The notes: generated by a model not told the origin, from the sequence alone. A DNA stretch of 64,000 nt from Pseudomonas mangrovi (GCF_003052585.1 NZ_QASN01000020.1:496001-560000), one strand, 5' to 3'; shown: positions 36,954 to 46,492, numbered from the stretch's first letter. Translations and numbers: made by a program.

Positions 36954-37493
36954 TTACTCGGCGGCGTTGGCGAGGTTGGCGGCGCAGTCGGGCTTGCCGG
37001 CTGCATATTTGATGCTTGGGTCGATCAGGGCGCCGAAACGCGTCAGCGCGTCGGACCCTATCAGCAGCGGATACTCGAAGGCACTACGGTCAGTCAGGTT
37101 TACTTCGATCATGCGCAGGCGTTCGCCTAGGCAGACCTCCAGCTCGATCACTGGCCTGGCGGTGTAGGTCTTCTCGTCTTCTTCCGGATTGTAGTCGCCG
37201 GCGCGACGCTTGATCTTGCTGATGCGTGCCAGCGGACGCTCGATGGGGTGATCCTGTGCTTCGTCAATTGCCAGGAAGAAACGCACCCATGGGTCGCCAT
37301 CGCGCTTGAAGCGGACGATATCGCGTGCGCTGAGCGAGGCAGTCTTGGCGCCCGTGTCGAGCTTGGCCGCGACCTGCAGATCCAGCTCTGTCAATCGAGT
37401 ATGTTCGTTGAGGCCATAGATGTGCTTGCCGGCTGCCCAGCTGGAGGCTGGCAGGATGAGGCAGCAGCATATGAGGAAGATGGAGATTCTCAT
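36954..37493 (-). CDS. Exported retropepsin-like aspartic protease (DUF785/RimB-type)
   Basis: This 179-residue protein has a signal peptide ending near SSWA. It carries the aspartic-protease motif LDTGAKTASLSA with Asp46, and the late strand YPLLIGSDALTRFGALIDP, which replaces the second half of a pepsin fold; such proteins act as dimers like retroviral proteases. Public names such as ATP-dependent zinc protease are misnomers for this family. The start at 37493 follows AGGATCC and gives the signal peptide. Two cysteines (CLGER and PDC near the C-terminus) could form a disulfide in the periplasm. It is the first gene of the three-gene operon. Confidence 0.85.
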   Translation of the reverse strand: MRISIFLICCCLILPASSWAAGKHIYGLNEHTRLTELDLQVAAKLDTGAKTASLSARDIVRFKRDGDPWVRFFLAIDEAQDHPIERPLARISKIKRRAGDYNPEEDEKTYTARPVIELEVCLGERLRMIEVNLTDRSAFEYPLLIGSDALTRFGALIDPSIKYAAGKPDCAANLANAAE

Positions 37494-37682
37494 GGATCCT
37501 GGGCTTTCGCGATCAAGGGGCATGGCGAAGACAGCCTGCGAAACTCCCGGCCTGCGGCAGCAAGCTGCCGAGTCAAGGCGCTGGCGGGGCATTCTAGCAT
37601 GCCTTTTTTCAAGTATGACAGGCGCTTAGCTAGGCTTTCACATGCCGAGTCTGGGTAGGAATAGCCGTGATGCCATTAGACG

Positions 37683-37694
37683 ATTGTCGACAAT
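37683..37694. promoter_or_regulatory. Perfect palindromic operator upstream of the prp operon
   Basis: ATTGTCGACAAT is a 12-base perfect palindrome of the TTGTnnACAA type recognised by many FCD-class GntR regulators. It lies just upstream of the predicted -35, so the GntR protein encoded next probably binds here. Confidence 0.55.
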
Positions 37695-37707
37695 GATGTC
37701 TGATTGA

Positions 37708-37736
37708 TTGACGAAATAGCTTGTTTTGGCTAGTTT
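37708..37736 (+). promoter_or_regulatory. Predicted sigma-70 promoter of the prp operon
   Basis: TTGACG (37708-37713) and TAGTTT (37731-37736) are separated by 17 bases. The -35 matches 5 of 6 consensus positions, the -10 only 3 of 6. It lies between the two candidate operators. Confidence 0.5.
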
Positions 37737-37754
37737 TCGCCCGTCGGATATTGG

Positions 37755-37766
37755 TTGTGTAGACAA
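37755..37766. promoter_or_regulatory. Second candidate GntR operator at the regulator start
   Basis: TTGT-GTAG-ACAA is an inverted repeat with a 4-base spacer that touches the start codon at 37768. Its half-sites equal those of the palindrome at 37683-37694. Binding here would block transcription or translation of the operon. Confidence 0.4.
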
Positions 37767-37767
37767 A

Positions 37768-38487
37768 ATGACTTCTCCCATTTCAGTTGGTAAGCCGCTG
37801 CAAAGCGATTCTGAAACCCTGTCCGAACACGTCTTTCGACGTATCCAGTCGGCGATCGTCAAGGGCGAAATCGCCCCGGGTAGCAAGATTTCCGAACCCG
37901 AGTTGGCGCGTACCTACGGCATCAGTCGCGGTCCGCTGCGTGAGGCGATTCATCGCCTTGAAGGACAGAAACTCCTGGTGAGGGTTCCGCATATCGGTGC
38001 AAGAGTGGTCTCGCTTAGCCACGCCGAATTGATCGAACTCTATGAAATTCGCGAGTCGCTGGAGGGTATGGCGTGTCGTCTTGCCGCGGAGCGCATGACC
38101 GCGCAGGAAATCGATGATCTGCGCCGGGTGCTCGATACCCACGAGCGCGATGAAGCCTTCCAGGCCGGACGAGGCTATTACCAGCAGGAAGGCGACTTCG
38201 ACTTCCACTACCGAATCATCCAGGGCAGCGGTAATCGGACCCTGGCCAAACTGCTTTGCGATGAGCTGTACCAACTGGTGCGCATGTACCGTATCCAGTT
38301 TTCCGCCACACCCAATCGGCCTCGCCAGGCGTTTGCCGAGCATCACCGCATTCTCGACGCCATCGCCGAGCGTGATGGCGAGCTGGCTGAACTGCTGATG
38401 CGCCGTCACATCGGCGCATCCCGTCGCAACATGGAGCGTCACTACCACGACGCCGCCAACTCTTCCCGTACCCGAGGTGAATCATGA
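37768..38487 (+). CDS. GntR/FCD-family regulator of the propionate operon
   Basis: This 239-residue regulator has an N-terminal winged helix-turn-helix ([21 protein letters not shown] to [20 protein letters not shown]) and an all-helical FCD effector domain whose metal-ligand histidines appear in [20 protein letters not shown] and RRHIG. It is the first gene of the 2-methylcitrate operon and overlaps prpB by 4 bases (ATGA), so it is co-regulated with the enzymes and probably autoregulated through the palindromes upstream. The ligand is likely methylcitrate or methylisocitrate (inference). It differs from the sigma-54 PrpR of enterics. Confidence 0.9.
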   Translation: MTSPISVGKPLQSDSETLSEHVFRRIQSAIVKGEIAPGSKISEPELARTYGISRGPLREAIHRLEGQKLLVRVPHIGARVVSLSHAELIELYEIRESLEGMACRLAAERMTAQEIDDLRRVLDTHERDEAFQAGRGYYQQEGDFDFHYRIIQGSGNRTLAKLLCDELYQLVRMYRIQFSATPNRPRQAFAEHHRILDAIAERDGELAELLMRRHIGASRRNMERHYHDAANSSRTRGES

Positions 38488-39365
38488 GTACTCCCGGCCA
38501 GCGTTTCCGCCAGGCAATCGTCGAAGAACAGCCGCTGCAGGTCATCGGCGCGATCAACGCCAACCATGCGCTGCTGGCCCAGCGCGCCGGCTTCAAGGCC
38601 ATCTACCTGTCCGGTGGCGGGGTGGCGGCAGGCTCGCTGGGTCTGCCCGACCTGGGGATCAACACGCTCGATGACGTGCTGACCGATGTGCGTCGCATCA
38701 CCGATGTCTGCGACCTGCCTCTGCTGGTGGATATCGACACCGGCTTCGGACCCAGTGCCTTCAATATCGAGCGCACCATCAAGAGTCTGATCAAGGCCGG
38801 TGCTGCTGCCGCGCACATCGAGGACCAGGTAGGTGCCAAGCGCTGCGGCCACCGTCCGGGCAAGGAGATCGTTTCCTGCGAGGAGATGGTCGATCGCGTG
38901 CGTGCCGCAGCCGATGCCAGAACCGACGCCGACTTTTTCCTGATCGCGCGTACCGATGCGATTCAGGCGGAGGGCGTGGACGCCGCCATCGAGCGCTGCC
39001 AGCGGTATGTCGAAGCCGGTGCCGATGGCATCTTCGCCGAGGCGGCCTACGATCTGCCGACCTACAAGCGCTTCGTCGACGCGCTGAAGGTGCCGGTGCT
39101 GGCCAATATCACCGAGTTTGGCGCCACGCCGCTGTTCAGTCGCGACGAATTGGCTTCGGTTGGCGTAGCCATTCAGCTCTACCCGCTGTCGGCCTTCCGC
39201 GCTGCCAACAAGGCTGCCGAAGCCGTGTACACCTCGATCCGCCAGAACGGCCACCAGAAGGATGTCATCGAGCTGATGCAGAGCCGTGCCGAGCTGTATG
39301 AGCGTATCGGCTATCACGCCTTCGAACAGAAACTGGACGCGCTTTTCGCCGCCGGCAAGAAGTGA
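38484..39365 (+). CDS. prpB: 2-methylisocitrate lyase
   Basis: This 293-residue enzyme cleaves 2-methylisocitrate to pyruvate and succinate, the last step of the methylcitrate cycle. The family motif KRCGH, with the catalytic Cys, is at about residues 121-125 ([11 protein letters not shown]). [26 protein letters not shown] and FFLIARTDA are the other hallmarks of the isocitrate-lyase superfamily, in the short PrpB form. It is coupled to the regulator gene by a 4-base overlap. Confidence 0.97.
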   Translation: MSTPGQRFRQAIVEEQPLQVIGAINANHALLAQRAGFKAIYLSGGGVAAGSLGLPDLGINTLDDVLTDVRRITDVCDLPLLVDIDTGFGPSAFNIERTIKSLIKAGAAAAHIEDQVGAKRCGHRPGKEIVSCEEMVDRVRAAADARTDADFFLIARTDAIQAEGVDAAIERCQRYVEAGADGIFAEAAYDLPTYKRFVDALKVPVLANITEFGATPLFSRDELASVGVAIQLYPLSAFRAANKAAEAVYTSIRQNGHQKDVIELMQSRAELYERIGYHAFEQKLDALFAAGKK

Positions 39366-39425
39366 CTGGAGCGCTGCGCGCTGACTACAAGAACGTCATC
39401 CGACCGAATAGATGAGGAGATCGCG

Positions 39426-40583
39426 ATGAGCGTCACCGAGACCACCCCGGGTTTCAAACCGAAGAAGTCTGTTGCCCTTTCCGGCACCCCCGCCGGCAAC
39501 ACCGCGCTGTGCACCGTCGGCCGCAGCGGCAATGACCTGCATTACCGTGGCTACGACATCCTCGATGTCGCCACCGCCTGCGAGTTTGAAGAAATCGCCC
39601 ATCTGCTGGTCCATGGCAAGCTGCCCAACGCAGCGGAGCTGGCGGGCTACAAGGCCAGGCTCAAGTCGCTGCGAGGTCTGCCAGCGGGGCTGAAGAGCGC
39701 TCTGGAGCAGTTGCCCCCGTCGGCACATCCGATGGACGTGATGCGTACCGGTGTCTCGGTGCTGGGTTGCCTGCAGCCGGAGAAGGACGACCACAACCAT
39801 CCCGGCGCCCGCGATATCGCCGACAAGCTGATGGCCTCGCTCGGCTCCATGCTCTTGTACTGGTACCACTTCAGCCACAACGGCAGGCGTATCGAGGTGG
39901 AGACCGACGACGATTCCATTGGCGGTCACTTCCTTCATCTGCTGCATGGCGAAGCGCCGCGCGAGTCCTGGGTGCGCGCCATGCACACATCGCTGATCCT
40001 CTATGCCGAGCATGAATTCAATGCTTCGACCTTCACTTCACGGGTGATCGCCGGCACCGGCTCGGACATGTTCAGTTGCATCGCCGGCGGCATAGGCGCA
40101 TTGCGTGGGCCCAAGCACGGCGGCGCCAACGAGGTGGCCTTCGAGATCCAGAAGCGCTACGACAGTCCTGACGAAGCCGAGGCCGATATCCGCGAGCGAG
40201 TAGGGCGCAAGGAGGTGGTGATCGGCTTCGGTCATCCGGTCTATACCGTGAGTGACCCGCGCAACAAGGTGATCAAGGACGTAGCCCGCGAGCTGTCGGT
40301 CGAGCAGGGCAACATGAAGATGTATGACATCGCCGAGCGCCTGGAGTCGACCATGTGGGAAATCAAGAAGATGTTCCCCAACCTCGACTGGTTCAGTGCC
40401 GTCAGCTACCACATGATGGGCGTGCCCACCGCCATGTTCACTCCGCTGTTCGTCATCGCACGCACCTCGGGCTGGTCCAGCCATGTCATCGAACAGCGCA
40501 TCGACGGCAAGATCATCCGCCCCAGTGCCAACTATGTCGGCCCGGAAGACCTCAAGTTCGTCCCGCTCAAGGATCGCCCGTAA
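39426..40583 (+). CDS. prpC: 2-methylcitrate synthase
   Basis: This 385-residue citrate-synthase-fold enzyme joins propionyl-CoA and oxaloacetate. Catalytic segments are [20 protein letters not shown] and [12 protein letters not shown]. The start at 39426 follows GAGGAGATCGCG with good spacing. It lies 60 bases after prpB and 2 bases before the acnD start, in the operon order prpB-prpC-acnD-prpF. Placement in the operon separates it from the housekeeping citrate synthase. Confidence 0.97.
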   Translation: MSVTETTPGFKPKKSVALSGTPAGNTALCTVGRSGNDLHYRGYDILDVATACEFEEIAHLLVHGKLPNAAELAGYKARLKSLRGLPAGLKSALEQLPPSAHPMDVMRTGVSVLGCLQPEKDDHNHPGARDIADKLMASLGSMLLYWYHFSHNGRRIEVETDDDSIGGHFLHLLHGEAPRESWVRAMHTSLILYAEHEFNASTFTSRVIAGTGSDMFSCIAGGIGALRGPKHGGANEVAFEIQKRYDSPDEAEADIRERVGRKEVVIGFGHPVYTVSDPRNKVIKDVARELSVEQGNMKMYDIAERLESTMWEIKKMFPNLDWFSAVSYHMMGVPTAMFTPLFVIARTSGWSSHVIEQRIDGKIIRPSANYVGPEDLKFVPLKDRP

Positions 40584-40585
40584 CC

Positions 40586-43204
40586 ATGACCGGCCTGAAT
40601 GTTCGATACCGCAAGCCCCTGCCCGGCACCACGCTGGACTACTTCGACACCCGCGATGCGGTGGATGCCATCGCGCCTGGCGCCTACGCCAAGCTGCCCT
40701 ATACCTCCCGGGTGCTGGCCGAACAGCTAGTGCGTCGCTGCGACCCGGCTCTGCTCACGGATGCACTCAAGCAACTGATCGAGCGCAAGCAGGACCTGGA
40801 TTTCCCCTGGTATCCGGCGCGGGTGGTCTGCCATGACATTCTCGGTCAGACCGCGCTGGTGGATCTTGCCGGTCTGCGCGATGCCATCGCGGAGCAGGGG
40901 GGTGATCCGGCCAAGGTCAACCCGGTGGTGCCGACGCAGTTGATCGTCGATCACTCCCTGGCGGTGGAATACGCAGGTTTCGATCCGGATGCCTTCGAGA
41001 AGAATCGTGCGGTGGAGGAGCGTCGCAACGAGGATCGCTTCCATTTCATCGAGTGGACCAAGACCGCGTTCAAGAACGTCGACGTGATCCCGGCTGGCAA
41101 CGGCATCATGCACCAGATCAATCTGGAGAAAATGAGCCCGGTGATCCAGGCCTGCGGCGGCGTGGCTTTCCCCGACACCTGCGTCGGCACCGACTCGCAC
41201 ACCCCGCATGTGGACGCCCTGGGCGTGATCGCCATCGGCGTCGGTGGCCTGGAAGCCGAGACCGTGATGCTCGGCCGCGCCTCGATGATGCGCCTGCCCG
41301 ATATCGTCGGCGTGCAGCTGACCGGCAAGCGCCAGAGCGGCATCACCGCCACCGATATTGTCCTGGCGCTGACCGAGTTCCTGCGCCAGCAGCGGGTGGT
41401 GGGCGCCTGGGTCGAGTTCTTCGGCGAGGGTGCCGACAGCCTGTCCATCGGCGATCGCGCGACCATCTCCAACATGTGCCCGGAATACGGCGCCACGGCG
41501 GCGATGTTCTATATCGACCAGCAGACCATCGATTACCTCAAGCTCACCGGTCGTGAGCCCGAGCAGGTGGCACTGGTGGAAAACTACGCCAGGACCACCG
41601 GACTTTGGGCCGATGCGCTGGTCAGTGCCGAATACGAGCGCGTGCTGCAGTTCGATCTCTCCAGTGTGGTGCGCAACATGGCCGGGCCAAGCAACCCGCA
41701 TAAGCGCCTGCCGACCTCAGCGCTGCACGAGCGCGGGATTGCCGACGAAGCCAAGCTGGCGGCCGGCAAGGTCGAGGAGGGTGAAGGCCTGATGCCCGAT
41801 GGCGCAGTGATCATTGCTGCCATCACCAGCTGCACCAACACCTCCAACCCTCGTAACGTGGTAGCCGCAGGCCTGCTGGCGAAAAAAGCCAATGCTCTAG
41901 GTCTGTTGCGCAAGCCCTGGGTCAAGACCTCCTTCGCTCCCGGCTCCAAAGTGGCCAAGCTGTATCTGGAAGACGCGGGCCTGCTCAGCGAACTGGAGCA
42001 GCTCGGTTTTGGCATCGTCGCCTATGCCTGTACCACCTGTAACGGCATGTCCGGCGCGCTGGATCCGGCGATCCAGCAGGAAATCATTGACCGTGACCTC
42101 TATGCCACGGCGGTGCTCTCGGGTAACCGCAACTTCGACGGTCGTATCCATCCCTATGCCAAGCAGGCGTTTCTGGCTTCGCCGCCGCTGGTCGTGGCCT
42201 ATGCCATCGCCGGCACCGTGCGCTTTGATATCGAGCAGGATGTGCTCGGGCATGATCAGCACGGCAATCCGGTAACCCTGAAGGATCTGTGGCCGAGCGA
42301 CGAGGAAATCGACGCCATCGTTGCGGCCTCGGTGAAGCCGGAGCAGTTCCGCCAGATCTACATCCCGATGTTCGATCTGGGCACCGTGAAGGAAGCAGAG
42401 AGCCCCCTGTATGACTGGCGACCGATGTCCACCTACATCCGCCGTCCCCCCTACTGGGAGGGCGCACTGGCCGGCGAACGTACGCTGACCGGCATGCGTC
42501 CGCTGGCAATCCTGCCGGACAACATCACCACCGATCACCTGTCGCCTTCCAATGCCATCCTCGCGGACAGCGCTGCCGGCGAGTATCTGGCAAAAATGGG
42601 CCTGCCTGAGGAGGACTTCAATTCCTACGCCACCCACCGCGGCGATCATCTGACCGCGCAGCGTGCCACCTTCGCCAACCCGCAACTGGTGAACGAGATG
42701 GCCGTGGTCGATGGCCAGGTAAGGAAGGGCTCGCTGGCGCGCGTAGAGCCGGACGGCCAGGTGATGCGCATGTGGGAAGCCATCGAAACCTACATGGCGC
42801 GCAAGCAGAATCTGATCATCGTGGCCGGCGCCGACTACGGTCAGGGCAGCTCGCGCGACTGGGCAGCCAAGGGCGTGCGTCTGGCCGGTGTCGAGGTGAT
42901 CGCTGCCGAAGGTTTCGAGCGCATTCACCGTACCAACCTGATCGGCATGGGTGTTCTGCCGCTGCAGTTCAAGCCGGGAACGACCCGCCTGACGCTTGGC
43001 CTGGACGGCACCGAAACCTACGACGTGATAGGTACGCGCAAGCCGCGGGCGGAGCTGACCCTGGTGGTCCATCGCAGAAGTGGCGAGCGGGTGGACGTGC
43101 CCATGACCTGCCGCCTGGACAGCGACGAGGAAGTGCTGATCTACGAGGCGGGCGGTGTGCTGCAACGCTTTGCCCAGGACTTTCTGGCCTCGACCAAGGC
43201 TTGA
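40586..43204 (+). CDS. acnD: Fe/S-dependent 2-methylcitrate dehydratase AcnD
   Basis: This 872-residue aconitase-family enzyme dehydrates 2-methylcitrate to an isomer of 2-methylaconitate that needs PrpF for further use. The cluster ligands appear in ITSCTNTSNPRN (first Cys) and YACTTCNGMSG (the CxxC pair). Substrate motifs include VGTDSHTPHVDALG and the swivelling C-terminal domain GADYGQGSSRDWAAKG. The start at 40586 lies 2 bases after prpC and gives MTGLNVRYRKPLPG; the open frame upstream of it overlaps prpC and is not real. Confidence 0.95.
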   Translation: MTGLNVRYRKPLPGTTLDYFDTRDAVDAIAPGAYAKLPYTSRVLAEQLVRRCDPALLTDALKQLIERKQDLDFPWYPARVVCHDILGQTALVDLAGLRDAIAEQGGDPAKVNPVVPTQLIVDHSLAVEYAGFDPDAFEKNRAVEERRNEDRFHFIEWTKTAFKNVDVIPAGNGIMHQINLEKMSPVIQACGGVAFPDTCVGTDSHTPHVDALGVIAIGVGGLEAETVMLGRASMMRLPDIVGVQLTGKRQSGITATDIVLALTEFLRQQRVVGAWVEFFGEGADSLSIGDRATISNMCPEYGATAAMFYIDQQTIDYLKLTGREPEQVALVENYARTTGLWADALVSAEYERVLQFDLSSVVRNMAGPSNPHKRLPTSALHERGIADEAKLAAGKVEEGEGLMPDGAVIIAAITSCTNTSNPRNVVAAGLLAKKANALGLLRKPWVKTSFAPGSKVAKLYLEDAGLLSELEQLGFGIVAYACTTCNGMSGALDPAIQQEIIDRDLYATAVLSGNRNFDGRIHPYAKQAFLASPPLVVAYAIAGTVRFDIEQDVLGHDQHGNPVTLKDLWPSDEEIDAIVAASVKPEQFRQIYIPMFDLGTVKEAESPLYDWRPMSTYIRRPPYWEGALAGERTLTGMRPLAILPDNITTDHLSPSNAILADSAAGEYLAKMGLPEEDFNSYATHRGDHLTAQRATFANPQLVNEMAVVDGQVRKGSLARVEPDGQVMRMWEAIETYMARKQNLIIVAGADYGQGSSRDWAAKGVRLAGVEVIAAEGFERIHRTNLIGMGVLPLQFKPGTTRLTLGLDGTETYDVIGTRKPRAELTLVVHRRSGERVDVPMTCRLDSDEEVLIYEAGGVLQRFAQDFLASTKA

Positions 43205-43214
43205 TCGTCTTTTC

Positions 43215-43249
43215 GGGGGTGGTGACGCCCCCGGCTTCGTAGGGTGGAT
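43215..43249. repeat. Hairpin and dispersed GTAGGGTGGAT repeat between acnD and prpF
   Basis: The 124-base gap holds a GGGGG/CCCCC hairpin (43215-43232) and then GTAGGGTGGAT (43239-43249), identical to the 11-mer at 2707. A partial copy of the same repeat family continues to about 43310. It seems to be a dispersed intergenic element inserted within the operon. Confidence 0.55.
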
Positions 43250-43328
43250 CGGATCCCCCATGACCCCGATTGAACGGTGGATGGGCAACGCGCCTCCACC
43301 CCAAGGCCCTTGTGACCAGGTGATCATC

Positions 43329-44510
43329 ATGCCCCACGTGCCCCAGCTCAAAATTCCCGCCACGTACATGCGTGGCGGCACCAGCAAGGGAGTGTTCTTT
43401 CGCCTCGAGGACCTGCCTGCCAGCTGCCAGGTGCCGGGCGCGGCCCGCGACAGGCTGTTCATGCGCGTGATCGGCAGCCCCGACCCCTATGCCGCGCATA
43501 TCGATGGCATGGGCGGTGCGACATCGAGCACCTCAAAGTGCGTCATCCTGTCGAAAAGCAGGCAGCCGGATCACGATGTCGACTACTTGTACGGCCAGGT
43601 CTCCATCGACAAGGCCTTCGTCGACTGGAGTGGCAATTGCGGCAATCTTTCGACAGCAGCAGGTGCCTTTGCCATTCACGCAGGACTGATCGACCCTGCT
43701 CGAGTGCCGCGGGATGGCATCTGCGTTGTGCGCATCTGGCAGGCCAACATCCGCAAGACCATCATCGCCCATGTGCCGGTCAGCGGTGGCCAGGTGCAGG
43801 AAACCGGTGACTTCGAGCTCGACGGCGTGACCTTTCCGGCCGCCGAAATAGTGCTGGAGTTCCTCGATCCGTCCGATGATGGCGATGGCTCGATGTTTCC
43901 TACCGGCAATCTGGTGGATGAGCTGGACGTGCCAGGTGTCGGTACCTTCAAGGCGACCATGATCAGCGCCGGTATCCCCACGGTATTCGTCAATGCGAAG
44001 GATATCGGCTACCAGGGCACCGAATTGCGTGAGGACATCAACGGCGATCCGGCGCAGCTGGCGCGCTTCGAGGCCATTCGGGTGGCGGGTGCCTTGCGCA
44101 TGGGGCTGATCAAGACAGCCGAGGAGGCGCTGAGCCGCCAGCACACACCGAAGATCGCATTCGTCTCACCATCCAGGAGCTACCAGGCGTCCAGTGGCAA
44201 GCAGGTCGAGGCGGGGGAGGTCGATCTGCTGGTGAGGGCGCTGTCGATGGGCAAGCTGCACCACGCGATGATGGGCACCTGCGCGGTCGCCATCGGCACC
44301 GCAGCAGCGGTTCCGGGAACGCTGGTGAACCTGGCGGCGGGTGGAGGTGAGCCTGAGGCGGTACGGTTCGGTCATCCCTCCGGCACGCTGCGTGTCGGGG
44401 CTAAGGCTGAGCAGGTCAACGGACGATGGACGGTGACCAGGGCCAGCATGTCCCGCAGCGCACGTATTCTCATGGAGGGTTGGGTGAGGGTGCCGCCGGA
44501 GCAGCTATGA
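43329..44510 (+). CDS. prpF: 2-methylaconitate cis-trans isomerase PrpF
   Basis: This 393-residue enzyme of the diaminopimelate-epimerase-like fold isomerises the trans-2-methylaconitate made by AcnD. Recognisable segments are PATYMRGGTSKGVFF, DGMGGATSSTSKC, WSGNCGNLSTAAGAFA and the late FGHPSGTLRVGA. The start at 43329 is chosen because it yields the family N-terminus MPHVPQLKIPATYMRGG. It ends the operon: there is no prpD next to it, as expected where the AcnD-PrpF pair replaces PrpD. Confidence 0.95.
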   Translation: MPHVPQLKIPATYMRGGTSKGVFFRLEDLPASCQVPGAARDRLFMRVIGSPDPYAAHIDGMGGATSSTSKCVILSKSRQPDHDVDYLYGQVSIDKAFVDWSGNCGNLSTAAGAFAIHAGLIDPARVPRDGICVVRIWQANIRKTIIAHVPVSGGQVQETGDFELDGVTFPAAEIVLEFLDPSDDGDGSMFPTGNLVDELDVPGVGTFKATMISAGIPTVFVNAKDIGYQGTELREDINGDPAQLARFEAIRVAGALRMGLIKTAEEALSRQHTPKIAFVSPSRSYQASSGKQVEAGEVDLLVRALSMGKLHHAMMGTCAVAIGTAAAVPGTLVNLAAGGGEPEAVRFGHPSGTLRVGAKAEQVNGRWTVTRASMSRSARILMEGWVRVPPEQL

Positions 44511-44607
44511 GAGGGTATTTCGCCGGCCTGCCAGGGCTCCTCAGTCAGCGCAGGCATCATGGCGACGTACTGGAACCTGTGTGGCAGCCAGAACAGGAGA
44601 AAAGCCC

Positions 44608-45453
44608 ATGAGCGAGCGGTTCACGCTGGACCTGGATGGCTATCTGAAACGCCTGGGCTACTCGGCGCCGCCGCCAGCAACCCTGGAAACCCTGCGCGAA
44701 CTACAGCTGCGGCATACCGCCGAGTTTCCTTTCGAAACCCTGGCAACGCTGTTGCGCACTCCTGTGCATGTCGATCCGCATACGGTGCAGGAAAAGCTTC
44801 TGCGCCAGGGGCGCGGAGGGTACTGCTACGAGCTCAACCAGCTGTTTCTGCTGCTGTTGCAGGCGTTAGGGTTCGATGCGCGCGCGTTGACCGGACGGGT
44901 GCTGCTGGGCGGCCCCGAGGATGCCCGTCCGGCGCGCACGCATATGCTGATACTGGTCACGCTGGAAGGGGTGCGTTACATCGTCGACGTAGGCTTCGGT
45001 GGCATGGTGCCGACAGCGCCGTTGCTATTGGACAGCGAAGCGCAACAGCAGACCCCGCACGAGCCCTATCGGCTGAGCCTGGCGGGCGGCACCTACACCT
45101 TGCGCGCGCTGGTGCTCGACAGCTGGCGGGTCATGTATGTGTTCGACCTGCAGGAGGTCGCGGAAATCGACTACACGGTCGGTAGCTGGTACGTGTCCAC
45201 CCACCCGGATTCGCCGTTTCTGGGTCAGCTGCGGGTGGCACGCACCGGGCGCGGCCTGCGCAAGACCCTGAACGCCGGCAGCTTTGCCGTTCACCGCATG
45301 GGGCAGCCCAGTGAGCGCGTGGAGCTGCCGGATGCCGCGGCGGTGCTGGACGTGCTGCGCAATGAATTCGCGATCAGGCTGCCGGATCATCCGCAGCTGC
45401 ATTCGTCGATCGAGCGTCTGCTTGCTGAAACTGCGGGGAAGTCTTCCGCCTAG
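44608..45453 (+). CDS. Arylamine N-acetyltransferase
   Basis: This 281-residue cytosolic enzyme transfers acetyl from acetyl-CoA to arylamines or hydrazines. The catalytic triad is complete: Cys73 in RGGYCYELN, His112 in RTHMLI and Asp127 in VDVGFGG. The length matches bacterial NATs. The ATG at 44608 follows CAGGAGAAAAGCCC. It begins 97 bases after prpF on the same strand and may be separately expressed. Natural substrates in Pseudomonas are not established. Confidence 0.93.
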   Translation: MSERFTLDLDGYLKRLGYSAPPPATLETLRELQLRHTAEFPFETLATLLRTPVHVDPHTVQEKLLRQGRGGYCYELNQLFLLLLQALGFDARALTGRVLLGGPEDARPARTHMLILVTLEGVRYIVDVGFGGMVPTAPLLLDSEAQQQTPHEPYRLSLAGGTYTLRALVLDSWRVMYVFDLQEVAEIDYTVGSWYVSTHPDSPFLGQLRVARTGRGLRKTLNAGSFAVHRMGQPSERVELPDAAAVLDVLRNEFAIRLPDHPQLHSSIERLLAETAGKSSA

Positions 45454-45498
45454 TCGCTCCTGCGGTGCGCTGGTGCGGCCGCAAGAGATCTGGCGAGG

Positions 45499-46317
45499 TT
45501 ACTTCAGGCGTCTTTCCACGCCCTTTTCGACGAGGATCTTTGCCGATATCTCTTCTACCGAGAAGTGGGTGGAGTTGATGTAGGCAATATTCTCGCGGCG
45601 GAACAGGCTCTCCACCTCGCGCACCTCGAACTCGCACTGGGCGAAACTTGCATAGCGACTGTTCGGTTTGCGCTCATTGCGAATGGCGGTCAGTCGATCG
45701 GGGTCGATGGTCAGGCCAAACAGCTTGTGCTTGTAGGGCTTGAGCGCGCTTGGCAACTGCAGGCGCTCCATGTCTTCCTCGGTCAGCGGGTAGTTGGCCG
45801 CGCGAATGCCATATTGCATGGCCATGTAGAGGCAGGTGGGTGTCTTGCCGCAGCGCGAGACGCCGACCAGGATCAGGTCGGCCTTGTCGTAGTAGTGCGT
45901 GCGGGCGCCGTCGTCGTTGTCGAGGGCGAAGTTCACTGCATCGATGCGCTCCATATAGTTGCTGTGGTGCGCTATCGAGTGGGATTTGCCGACTGAATAT
46001 GAAGAATGTGAAGTCAGTTCCTGTTCCAGCGGAGCAAGAAAGGTCGAAAAGATGTCAATCATGTAGCCGTTCGATTCCGCCAGCAGGTCACGGATATCCT
46101 GATTGACGATGGTGTCGAAGATGATCGGTCGAACGCCGTCCTTCTCCGCTGCATTATTGATTTGCTGTACCATGGCCCGCGCCTTTTCCGGCGTGTCTAT
46201 GTAGGGCCGTGTGAGCTTGGTGAAGGAGATATTCTCGAACTGGGCCAGCAAGCTTTGGCCGAGGGTTTCGGCGGTGATACCGGTGCCATCCGAAATGAAG
46301 AATGCAGTTCGTTTCAT
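45499..46317 (-). CDS. ppsR: PEP synthase regulatory protein (kinase/pyrophosphorylase)
   Basis: This is a 272-residue member of the DUF299/PSRP family, which phosphorylates PEP synthase with ADP and reverses this with phosphate. It has an N-terminal [15 protein letters not shown] motif, a P-loop [10 protein letters not shown] (152-161) and a conserved [17 protein letters not shown] segment. It is divergent from ppsA, its substrate gene, across a 175-base control region containing the inverted repeat GTGAC-ATT-GTCAC. Cytoplasmic. It controls gluconeogenesis by reversible inactivation. Confidence 0.94.
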   Translation of the reverse strand: MKRTAFFISDGTGITAETLGQSLLAQFENISFTKLTRPYIDTPEKARAMVQQINNAAEKDGVRPIIFDTIVNQDIRDLLAESNGYMIDIFSTFLAPLEQELTSHSSYSVGKSHSIAHHSNYMERIDAVNFALDNDDGARTHYYDKADLILVGVSRCGKTPTCLYMAMQYGIRAANYPLTEEDMERLQLPSALKPYKHKLFGLTIDPDRLTAIRNERKPNSRYASFAQCEFEVREVESLFRRENIAYINSTHFSVEEISAKILVEKGVERRLK

Positions 46318-46391
46318 TGTGCGCCGCGGGCCTTAAGCTGGGAGGGAATCTTGGCTATCATTGGCCCGCTCGTTAGCGGGGCCTTCATACG

Positions 46392-46404
46392 GTGACATTG
46401 TCAC
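46392..46404. promoter_or_regulatory. Inverted repeat in the ppsR-ppsA divergent region
   Basis: GTGAC-ATT-GTCAC lies 75 bases from the ppsR start and 89 bases from the ppsA start. A GC-rich hairpin (GGCCCGCT/AGCGGGGCC, 46363-46383) lies beside it. The position fits a shared operator for a carbon-flux regulator, which I cannot name. Confidence 0.4.
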
Positions 46405-46492
46405 TTATTTTCCCGGGGCAGGCCACAAGCTCGCCTCGTATCGCAAAGGTCGCGGTCTTGCCGGCCGGTCCTGAATCAGTGGAGAGATCACC

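Noticed and set aside
40355..40585. N-terminal extension of AcnD overlapping prpC
   Set aside because: The extension overlaps prpC in another frame, and MTGLNVRYRKPLPG at 40586 is the family start.
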